DNA of 64,000 nt from Streptomyces rishiriensis (GTDB taxonomy: Bacteria; Actinomycetota; Actinomycetes; Streptomycetales; Streptomycetaceae), in the NCBI RefSeq assembly GCF_003112535.1, contig NZ_BEWA01000002.1:642713-706712 (forward strand). Reading direction: 5' to 3'. Below, piece after piece: positions 26,555 through 33,410 of the stretch. Below the pieces are notes generated by a model. That model had not been told where the DNA came from. It saw only the letters and a list, made by a program, of their open reading frames with translations, and searched no databases. Position 1 is the first letter of the stretch. The number at the start of each line of letters is the position of its first letter. Both the position numbers and the translations under genes were made by a program.

Positions 26555-26584
26555 GCCGGGGGGAGCGGGTCCGCTCCCCCCGGC
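26555..26584. terminator. bidirectional hairpin terminator
   Basis: Perfect 14-bp stem (26555-26568 with 26571-26584) and a 2-base spacer at the tip, 13 bp past the ohr stop and between convergent genes. Confidence 0.8.
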
Positions 26585-26597
26585 CATCGCCCGACGA

Positions 26598-27011
26598 CTA
26601 CTCGATGACGAGGTCGACCGGGATGTTGCCGCGGGTGGCGTTGGAGTAGGGGCAGACCTGGTGGGCCTGCTCGACGAGCTTGCGGCCGGTCGCCTCGTCC
26701 ACCGTCTCGGGCAGCTCGACGCGCAGGGTCACCTTCAGCGCGAAGCCCTCACCCTGCTGGCCTATGCCGACCTCGGCGGTCACCGCGGCGTCGCTGACGT
26801 CCACCTTCGCCTGCCGGCCGACGAGGCCCAGGGCGCTGCCGAAACAGGCGGCGTAACCGGCGGCGAACAGCTGCTCCGGGTTGGTGCCCTGCCCGTTGCC
26901 GCCCAGCTCCGCGGGCATGGCCAGCGCCAGGTCGATCTTGCCGTCGGAGGAGACGGCGCGGCCCTCACGGCCGTGGGTGGCGGTGGCGACAGCGGTGTAG
27001 AGCGCGTCCAT
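26598..27011 (-). CDS. ohr: organic hydroperoxide resistance protein Ohr
   Basis: 137 residues, the family's usual length. The peroxidatic C56 (AACFGSAL) and resolving C120 (VCPYSNATRGN) are present, with the N-terminal REGRA arginines and NPEQLFAAG glutamate that complete the Ohr active site. It reduces fatty-acid and other organic hydroperoxides in the cytosol using lipoyl-type thiols. It is divergent from ohrR with a 118-bp gap holding an operator-like palindrome, so derepression by organic peroxide is expected. Confidence 0.95.
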   Translation of the reverse strand: MDALYTAVATATHGREGRAVSSDGKIDLALAMPAELGGNGQGTNPEQLFAAGYAACFGSALGLVGRQAKVDVSDAAVTAEVGIGQQGEGFALKVTLRVELPETVDEATGRKLVEQAHQVCPYSNATRGNIPVDLVIE

Positions 27012-27080
27012 GGAAAACCATCCCTCTCAGGTCGTTTCGACGGCCCGGTCCGGCCGCCTCACGGGGATAAGTAGAGCACA

Positions 27081-27091
27081 CAATTAAATTG
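27081..27091. promoter_or_regulatory. OhrR operator-like palindrome
   Basis: CAATTAAATTG is a perfect 11-bp palindrome in the ohr-ohrR gap, in an AT-rich island unlike the surrounding DNA. OhrR-type MarR regulators are known to bind TACAATT/AATTGTA-like sites. A weaker TTGG-N6-CCAA dyad overlaps to the right. Confidence 0.65.
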
Positions 27092-27129
27092 GGCACAACC
27101 AAATAGCGCGTCAGGGTTACCCTGGAGAC

Positions 27130-27699
27130 ATGACCGCCCCACTGCCCTTCATCGGCCAGGAGAACGCCACGAGCGCCACGAGCCCGACAGACACCGCGGA
27201 CGCCACGGACGCCACGAGCCCGACGGACGCCACGGGCGCCGCCGAGAACTGGCTGCGCCTGGACCGCCAGATCTGCTTCTCCCTGCATGCCGCCTCGCGC
27301 GCCTTCAACGGCGTCTACCGCGTGATCCTCAAGGACCTCGGGCTGACTTATCCGCAGTACCTGGTGATGCTGGTCCTGTGGGAGCAGGGCCCCCTGCCCG
27401 TGAAGCGGCTGGGCGAGCACCTGCGCCTGGACTCCGGCACGCTCTCCCCGCTGCTCAAACGGCTCGAGGCGGCCGGTCTGGTGCGCCGCGAGCGCAGCGC
27501 CCGCGACGAGCGCTCGGTCGAGGTCCGACCGACCGAGGCGGGCGCGGACCTGCGCGAGCGGGCCCTGGAGGTGCCCCGCAGGATCGTCGCCGCCACCGGC
27601 TTCGAACTCGCCGAGATCGGCGCGCTGCGCGAGCGTCTGGACGTGCTCACCTCGGCGCTGGACGCGGCGACCGCGCAGGAGGAGCCAGGGAGGCCGTAG
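27130..27699 (+). CDS. ohrR: MarR-family organic peroxide sensor OhrR
   Basis: 189 residues. The sensor cysteine is C49 in LDRQICFSLH, the hallmark of OhrR. A winged helix-turn-helix follows (LTYPQYLVMLVLWEQG, then LDSGTLSPLLKRLEAAGLV). Oxidation of this Cys by organic hydroperoxide releases the repressor from the ohr operator. The first about 38 residues are a low-complexity Ala/Thr/Asp/Ser extension encoded by GACGCCACG-type DNA repeats, longer than in OhrR proteins I know. The ATG is supported by GGAG six bases upstream. The 3' end overlaps the convergent GT39 gene by 53 bp. Confidence 0.9.
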   Translation: MTAPLPFIGQENATSATSPTDTADATDATSPTDATGAAENWLRLDRQICFSLHAASRAFNGVYRVILKDLGLTYPQYLVMLVLWEQGPLPVKRLGEHLRLDSGTLSPLLKRLEAAGLVRRERSARDERSVEVRPTEAGADLRERALEVPRRIVAATGFELAEIGALRERLDVLTSALDAATAQEEPGRP

Positions 27700-29236
27700 C
27701 GGGGCGGCGGACGTAGAGACGCAGGGTCACGCCGTCGCGTTCGCCCTCCCAGCGGGGGACGAACCGTTCCTCCACCTCCACGAGCTTGAGGCGCTCGGTG
27801 GGCTCGCCGGGAAACCAGCGGGAACGCAGGACGTACGGCTCGGCGAAGACCCAGAGCCGGTTCACCGAGGCGAGCCTGCGCTGCAGCTCGCGGGGACCGA
27901 CCTCGCGCCCGTACAGCGTGCCCGACTCGGGCCCGGTCGCCTTCAGCGCCAGATCACGCACCCCACGGAAGCCGTTCGGGTACGCGAGCGCCGTGCGCCG
28001 GCCGAGGGACGGCAGGAACAACACCGGGTCACCGGGGCGGACTTCGCGGCCGGCCAGGGCGGAGACGGCGGCGAGGTCGTCCGGCCGGTGGGCCAGGGTG
28101 CGGTACTCGCGGTGCAGCGGGAGCAGATGGAGGAAGACCAGGGCGACGGCCGGCACGCCCGCCGCGGTGACCGCCCACGAGCGCGGCCGGCTGCCCGCGA
28201 GTCCGGCCAGCCGGTCGGCGCCGGCCGCGATCAGCAGCGGCGCCCCCGCCAGGGCGTAGAGCACATAGCGGTCGTGGTAGAGCGGCTTGACCTGCGAGAG
28301 CAGCATCAGGAAGGCCGGCGGAACGATCATCAGCGGCGCCGCGAAGGCCGCCGTGCGCCCCGCCGTCAGACCCACCGCCATCAGGGCCAGGCAGCCCCAG
28401 AAGACGGCTCCGCGCGGGCCCGCGGCGAAGTTCCGCAGCAGCCTTTCCGCGCTCTCCCAGTCCGGCACGGGCAGCCACGCCACCTGCTGGGACTGTCCCC
28501 GCGAGACCAGCACGAGCGGCAGCAGGACGAGGACCGCGGCTCCGGCGGCCCGCGCCCAGGCCGCCCACACCTGCCGGGGCGCGCGCAGCAGCGCGAGGGT
28601 GAGCGCGTGCGCGCAGAGCACGAACACCGCCAGCTCGTGCAGCAGGCAGGTCACGGCGACGACACTCCCGTAGGCCCACCAGGTACGCCCGGACGGCCCC
28701 GCCGTCGCCGTCCGCGCCGACGGCCCGGCGTCCGTGCGCTCGTCCAGCGCCCGCGCCAGCAGCAGCGTCGCGCCGGCCGCGCCCGCCGCGACCAGCGCGT
28801 AGGAGCGGCCCTCCTGCGCGTAGTGGCCGGCCAGCGGGGTCACCGCATACAGCAGGCCCGCCCACAGGCCGACCCGGGGGCGGGCCAGCCGCACCCCGAG
28901 GGCCGCGACCAGAGCGGCGGTGGCGGTGGCCCCGCAGACCGAGGGCAGGCGCAGGACGACCTCGCCCGGGTGGACGGTGAGGACGACGTGCATGAAGAGG
29001 TAGTAGAGGCCGTGCACCGCGTCCACCCCGTGCAGCAGCCGCCAGATCTGCGGGACCGTGCGCCGTGCGACCTGGAAGGTGACGGCCTCGTCACGCCATA
29101 TGCCGCCGCGGTCGAGACCCCACAGCCCGACGGCGGACATGACGGCCGCGGGGACGGCGACGGCCAGGACTTCGGTACGGGATGTCTTCTGCGAGCGTCC
29201 ACACACCACGACGCCGATTCTGCTGCGCAGACCCAC
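27647..29236 (-). CDS. GT39/ArnT-like polyprenyl-phosphate sugar transferase
   Basis: 529 residues. TM1 is followed by WRDEAVTF (D49, E50), the acidic catalytic pair in the first outer loop of GT-C family 39 mannosyltransferases. PxxGHYAQEGRSYAL and about ten further TM helices come next, with a soluble C-terminal part of about 150 residues. It should move a sugar from a polyprenyl-phosphate donor to an acceptor outside the membrane. The GTG at 29236 is the furthest plausible start; a nearby GTG pair about ten codons in is an alternative. The 3' end overlaps ohrR by 53 bp. Confidence 0.82.
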   Translation of the reverse strand: MGLRSRIGVVVCGRSQKTSRTEVLAVAVPAAVMSAVGLWGLDRGGIWRDEAVTFQVARRTVPQIWRLLHGVDAVHGLYYLFMHVVLTVHPGEVVLRLPSVCGATATAALVAALGVRLARPRVGLWAGLLYAVTPLAGHYAQEGRSYALVAAGAAGATLLLARALDERTDAGPSARTATAGPSGRTWWAYGSVVAVTCLLHELAVFVLCAHALTLALLRAPRQVWAAWARAAGAAVLVLLPLVLVSRGQSQQVAWLPVPDWESAERLLRNFAAGPRGAVFWGCLALMAVGLTAGRTAAFAAPLMIVPPAFLMLLSQVKPLYHDRYVLYALAGAPLLIAAGADRLAGLAGSRPRSWAVTAAGVPAVALVFLHLLPLHREYRTLAHRPDDLAAVSALAGREVRPGDPVLFLPSLGRRTALAYPNGFRGVRDLALKATGPESGTLYGREVGPRELQRRLASVNRLWVFAEPYVLRSRWFPGEPTERLKLVEVEERFVPRWEGERDGVTLRLYVRRPATASLAPPARSPRPAPR

Positions 29237-29312
29237 CCATCACAGCGATTGACGACGCATTAGGTATGTAATGGAGCAAAAGAGACATTCATCATGCTTA
29301 CCATCCGCCTTG

Positions 29313-30566
29313 ATGGACACCACGAAGCAACGTCGCCTCCTGCCCCTCGCGCTCGCATGGCTCGCCACCCGCGCCCTGATGCTGTGGCTGCTCGCCCACA
29401 GCGCCTCGCCGCAGCTGGGCGGCGGCCGGGTGGCCCGCGAGGTGTGGGGCCTCTACCACCGCTGGTACGGCGTCCTCGTCCACGGCGGCCTTCCCGCGCA
29501 CGACCCGCTGTGGCAGTACCCGCCGGGCGCCGGCCCGGTCCTGCTGGCGCCCGCGCTGCTGCCGGGCCTGACGTACTTCCAGGCGTTCGTCGCCCTCACC
29601 GTCGCCGCCGACGCCGTGACCGTCCTCACGCTGGCCCGCGCGGGCGCCCGGCCCGGCCGTTCCCTGCTCGGAGCCGCCCTGTGGACGGGCGGACTCCCCC
29701 TGCTGCTGCACATCCCCCTCGTGCGCTACGACGTGCAGGTCACAGCCCTCGCCGTCCTCTCCCTGGTGACGCTGTCCCGCTCCCCGCGCGCGGGCGGCGC
29801 GTTCGCCGCCCTCGGAGCACTGGTGAAGGTATGGCCGGCGTTGGTCCTGCTGGGGACGCCCAGAGGGCGCGAGGGCGGGCCGGCGTGGCGGTCGGCGGCG
29901 GTGACGGGAGCCTCCTCGCTCGCGCTCCTCGCCCTGGCGTTCCGCGACCCCCTGTCCTTTCTGCTCCAACAGGGCGCGCGGGGCGTGCAGATCGAGTCCC
30001 TGGGCGGCACGGCGCTCTCGCTCGCCTCGCACGCCGGGTGGCCGGGCGCGGCCCGCTACCGGTACGGCGCGATGGAGTTCGTCGGCCCGTACGTCTCCTC
30101 CGTCGCCCACGCCTCGCTGGCGCTCACCGCCGTGGCCTTCGGTCTTCTGGTGCTGTGGCGGGTCCGGGCCCGCCGACGGACCCAGGCCACGCCGTACGAC
30201 GCGGCCCTGAGCGCCGTCCTGCTGTTCACCGTCACCAGCAGGGTGATCAGCCCGCAGTACATGATCTGGCTGCTCGGCCTGGCCGCCGTCTGTCTGACCT
30301 CACGGCACACCTCCCAGCGCCCGGTGGCCGTGCTGCTGCTGGCGGCGACCACGGTCAGCACCGTGATCTACCCCCTGCACTACTGGGAGGTCATCAGCTG
30401 CTCCTGGACCGGCACGACGCTGATGGTCGTGCGCAACGGCCTGCTGGCCTGGGCCGCCGGGCTGTCCTACCTGCGGCTGTGGCGCTCCGGGACGGCCCCC
30501 GTCGAGGCCGGCGCGAGAAGTTGCCCACAGGCCCGGCACGAGAGCCGCACCCCCGCTTCACTGTGA
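29313..30566 (+). CDS. GT87-like membrane mannosyltransferase (DUF2029 type)
   Basis: 417 residues with about ten TM helices, LWQYPPGAGPVLL in an outer loop and a conserved-looking SRVISPQYMIWLLGL segment near the C-terminus, both typical of GT87/DUF2029 polyprenyl-phosphate-mannose-dependent enzymes. It is likely to mannosylate a lipid- or wall-linked acceptor. It is divergent from the GT39 gene with a 76-bp gap, suggesting a shared promoter for the two. An upstream ATG at 29271 would add 14 residues and cannot be excluded. Confidence 0.75.
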   Translation: MDTTKQRRLLPLALAWLATRALMLWLLAHSASPQLGGGRVAREVWGLYHRWYGVLVHGGLPAHDPLWQYPPGAGPVLLAPALLPGLTYFQAFVALTVAADAVTVLTLARAGARPGRSLLGAALWTGGLPLLLHIPLVRYDVQVTALAVLSLVTLSRSPRAGGAFAALGALVKVWPALVLLGTPRGREGGPAWRSAAVTGASSLALLALAFRDPLSFLLQQGARGVQIESLGGTALSLASHAGWPGAARYRYGAMEFVGPYVSSVAHASLALTAVAFGLLVLWRVRARRRTQATPYDAALSAVLLFTVTSRVISPQYMIWLLGLAAVCLTSRHTSQRPVAVLLLAATTVSTVIYPLHYWEVISCSWTGTTLMVVRNGLLAWAAGLSYLRLWRSGTAPVEAGARSCPQARHESRTPASL

Positions 30567-30679
30567 GACGACGCACACACGCGCACCCTCACCCCGCGGT
30601 GATGTTTGTCACATCGACCCGCGGGCCGACTCGCGCCCCCAGCGCCGAGAGCGCCACAGCGCCGACGCGCCGACAGCGC

Positions 30680-31315
30680 CTACAGCGCCTTGATCGCCGC
30701 GGTGGTCGCCCGGGCCAGCGCGCCCAGATACCCCTTGGGCAGCTTCGGGCTGCGGATCACCACCGAACGCCAGTACAGCGGGCCGGAGATCAGGTCGAGC
30801 GCCAGTTCCTCGTTCAGTCCGGCACGGATCTCGCCGCGCCGCTCGGCCGCCGCCACGATCTTCAGGGCGACCCCCTCCTGCCCCTCCTTGAGCGCCTTCT
30901 GCAGCGCGTCGGCGATCTCGGGATTGCGGGCCGCCTCCGCCTGGAGGTCGGGGATGATCTGCGAGGCCACCGGGTGGCGCAGCGCCCGCGAGGTCACCTC
31001 GTAGAGCATGCGCAGATCGCCCTCCAGACTGCCCGTCTCGGGGGCCGGCAGGCCCTGCACGGCGATCACCGAGACGATGTCGAGGACCAGGTGCAGCTTG
31101 GAGCGCCAGCGCCGGTACACCGCGGTCTTGCCGACTCCGGCGCGACGGGCGATGCCCTCGATGGACATCCGCGCATAGCCGACGGTCGCGAGCTCCCCGA
31201 ACACGGCGGCCCGGATGGCTTCCGTCACATCCTCTCGGAGCACGGCCGCGCCCGCGGGAGCCCGACGGCGCGGGCGCACCTGGGGTCCGTCGGTGTTCGT
31301 CGCGTCAGTCGTCAT
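30680..31315 (-). CDS. TetR-family transcriptional regulator
   Basis: 211 residues. The N-terminal helix-turn-helix (about 45-70: MSIEGIARRAGVGKTAVYRRW) is typical of TetR, followed by an all-helical ligand domain ending WRSVVIRSPKLP. It is divergent from the wzm-wzt exporter, and the 122-bp gap has an AT-richer tract with dyads (for example CTCACGT/ACGTGAG around 31375-31409), so it is the probable repressor of that exporter and itself. The ATG at 31315 is chosen over an upstream GTG four codons earlier. Confidence 0.88.
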   Translation of the reverse strand: MTTDATNTDGPQVRPRRRAPAGAAVLREDVTEAIRAAVFGELATVGYARMSIEGIARRAGVGKTAVYRRWRSKLHLVLDIVSVIAVQGLPAPETGSLEGDLRMLYEVTSRALRHPVASQIIPDLQAEAARNPEIADALQKALKEGQEGVALKIVAAAERRGEIRAGLNEELALDLISGPLYWRSVVIRSPKLPKGYLGALARATTAAIKAL

Positions 31316-31437
31316 GCGAACCAGCATAGGGCGTTACGACGAAACGGTTGCGTCCCGACGTCAATTCGGCCTACTCTCACGTTGCGACGATACGGACCCG
31401 TCCTGACGTGAGAAAACGTGAAGAGATGCGTGAGAAA

Positions 31438-32415
31438 ATGTCGGACGACTACGGAACCACCGCACGCACCCCCCTCCCCCGAGTGAAAGCAGCGGATGTG
31501 AGTCAGGTCCTCCACACACCGCCCAAGACACCGGCCCACGGCCACGGCGACCTCGCGGCCCTGGCCGAGAGGTACGGCCTCACGGTCAGCGGCGCCCGTC
31601 CTCCCCTGCCGGAGTACGTCCGCCAGCTCTGGGCGCGCCGCCACTTCATCACCGCGTTCGCCACGGCCAAGCTCACCGCCCAGTACAGCCAGGCGAAGCT
31701 GGGCCAGGTCTGGCAGGTGATGACCCCCCTGCTGAACGCGGCGGTGTACTACTTCATCTTCGGTGTCCTGCTGGGGACCAAGCAAGGCGTGTCGGACTTC
31801 ATCCCGTTCCTCGTCACGGGCGTGTTCGTTTGGACGTTCACGCAGAGCTCGATCATGGCGGGCACCCGGGCCATCGCCGGCAACCTCGGCCTGGTGCGGG
31901 CCCTGCACTTCCCCCGGGCCGCGCTGCCCATCTCGTTCTGTCTGCAGCAGCTGCAGCAGCTGCTGTTCTCCATGGCCGCCCTGCTGATCATCCTCTTCGC
32001 GGTGGGCGTCCCGCCGGCCCCGTCCTGGATCCTCGTCCTCCCGGCGCTGACGCTGCAGTTCATCTTCAACGCGGGTCTGTCGATGATCCTGGCCCGGCTC
32101 GGCGCGAAGACGCCGGACATCGCCCAGCTGATGCCGTTCATCCTGCGCACCTGGATGTACATCTCGGGCGTCATGTGGAGCATCGACAACCTGATCAGCA
32201 AGCACCACGGACTGCCGTCCTGGGCCGCCGACCTGCTGCGGGCCAACCCCGCCGCCGTCTACATCGACCTGATGCGCTTCGCGCTGATCGACAGCTTCCA
32301 CGCCAGCAAGCTGCCGCCCCACGTGTGGGTCCTGGCGGTCGGCTGGGCGCTGGTCGCCGGCGTCGGTGGCTTCATCTACTTCTGGAAAGCCGAGGAGACG
32401 TACGGCCGTGGCTGA
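31438..32415 (+). CDS. ABC-2 polysaccharide/teichoic acid export permease (Wzm/TagG type)
   Basis: 325 residues. A polar N-terminus of about 65 residues leads into the Wzm core: YSQAKLGQVWQVMTPLLNAAVYYF, then six TM helices, with an amphipathic QQLQQLLF segment. It forms the membrane channel that exports undecaprenyl-linked polymer with the ATPase encoded downstream (8-bp overlap). The start is uncertain: the ATG at 31438 follows GTGAG, and the ATG at 31426 is an alternative. Together with the TagF-like copies it makes an export route for a teichoic-type polymer plausible. Confidence 0.88.
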   Translation: MSDDYGTTARTPLPRVKAADVSQVLHTPPKTPAHGHGDLAALAERYGLTVSGARPPLPEYVRQLWARRHFITAFATAKLTAQYSQAKLGQVWQVMTPLLNAAVYYFIFGVLLGTKQGVSDFIPFLVTGVFVWTFTQSSIMAGTRAIAGNLGLVRALHFPRAALPISFCLQQLQQLLFSMAALLIILFAVGVPPAPSWILVLPALTLQFIFNAGLSMILARLGAKTPDIAQLMPFILRTWMYISGVMWSIDNLISKHHGLPSWAADLLRANPAAVYIDLMRFALIDSFHASKLPPHVWVLAVGWALVAGVGGFIYFWKAEETYGRG

Positions 32416-33244
32416 CAACACAGACAGCGCAACGCGCACCGCTCTCACCGAGCTCATGGACGAGAAGATCCCCACCGTCATCGCGGACAGCGTCGACATC
32501 ATCTACCGGATCCACGGCACCGGAAGCGGCCGGGGCAGCGCGACCGCCGCCCTCAACCGCATCCTGCGTCCCAAGCAGGCCGAGAAGGCCTCGGGCATTC
32601 GCACGGTGCACGCCGTCAAGAAGGTCTCCTTCGTCGCCTACAAGGGCGAGGCGATCGGTCTGATCGGCACCAACGGATCCGGCAAGTCGACCCTGCTCAA
32701 GGCCATCGCCGGCCTGCAGCCGGTCGAGAACGGCAAGATCTACACCGACGGCCAGCCCTCCCTCCTCGGCGTCAACGCGGCCCTGATGGGCGACCTGACC
32801 GGCGAGCGCAACGTCTACCTCGGCGGCCTGGCCATGGGCATGTCGCGCGAGCAGATCAAGGAGCGCTACCAGGACATCGTCGACTTCTCCGGCATCAACG
32901 AGAAGGGCGACTTCATCTCCCTGCCCATGCGCACCTACTCCTCCGGCATGGGCTCCCGGCTGCGCTTCTCCATCGCCGCCGCCAAGGACCACGACGTGCT
33001 CCTCATCGACGAGGCGCTGTCCACCGGTGACGCGCGGTTCCAGGCGCGGTCGGCGGAACGCATCCAGGAGATGCGTCAGCACGCCGGCACCGTCTTCCTC
33101 GTGAGCCACAGCAACTCCGCGATCCGCGAGACCTGCGAGCGGGCGCTGTGGCTGGAGCGCGGCGAACTGCGCATGGACGGCCCCACGGAAGAGGTCCTCG
33201 AAGCCTACGAGGAGTTCACCTCGGGCAAGGGCAAGAAGAAGTAG
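32408..33244 (+). CDS. ABC polysaccharide/teichoic acid export ATPase (Wzt/TagH type)
   Basis: 278 residues. Walker A GTNGSGKST (87-95), signature YSSGMGSRL, Walker B VLLIDEAL and the switch VSHSN are present. The Wzt-like N-terminus IPTVIADSVDIIYRIHG precedes the ATPase fold. There is no C-terminal sugar-binding domain as in O-antigen Wzt, so it is closer to TagH/RfbE types that do not check chain ends. The GTG at 32408 has GAGGAG upstream and overlaps the permease by 8 bp. It ends with a lysine-rich GKGKKK tail. Confidence 0.92.
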   Translation: MADNTDSATRTALTELMDEKIPTVIADSVDIIYRIHGTGSGRGSATAALNRILRPKQAEKASGIRTVHAVKKVSFVAYKGEAIGLIGTNGSGKSTLLKAIAGLQPVENGKIYTDGQPSLLGVNAALMGDLTGERNVYLGGLAMGMSREQIKERYQDIVDFSGINEKGDFISLPMRTYSSGMGSRLRFSIAAAKDHDVLLIDEALSTGDARFQARSAERIQEMRQHAGTVFLVSHSNSAIRETCERALWLERGELRMDGPTEEVLEAYEEFTSGKGKKK

Positions 33245-33262
33245 CCCGACCGTTCGGCACGC

Positions 33263-33298
33263 TCAGCGTATTCAGCGCACTCGGCGCACTCGGCGCAC
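33263..33298. repeat. 9-bp tandem repeat, four units
   Basis: TCAGCGTAT, TCAGCGCAC, TCGGCGCAC, TCGGCGCAC in tandem, running into the left arm of the terminator that follows. Confidence 0.75.
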
Positions 33299-33344
33299 GA
33301 GAAGGGCGCTCCCCCGGTGACCTGGGGGAGCGCCCTTCTCGTGC
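33295..33344. terminator. strong bidirectional hairpin terminator
   Basis: Perfect 21-bp stem (33295-33315 with 33324-33344), 8-nt loop, between the convergent wzt and NAD-glutamate dehydrogenase genes. Confidence 0.88.
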
Positions 33345-33374
33345 GTCCGGGTGAGGACGCGTGTTCGTCCGGGT

Positions 33375-33404
33375 GGGGACGCGTACGGATGCGTACGCGT
33401 CCCC
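33375..33404 (-). terminator. second hairpin, at the end of the glutamate dehydrogenase gene
   Basis: Perfect 13-bp stem (33375-33387 with 33392-33404) with a GATG loop, 6 bp past the stop codon. A near-repeat of its left flank lies just before it (GTCCGGGTGAGGACGCGT, GTCCGGGTGGGGACGCGT). Confidence 0.75.
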
Positions 33405-33410
33405 CGCCGC

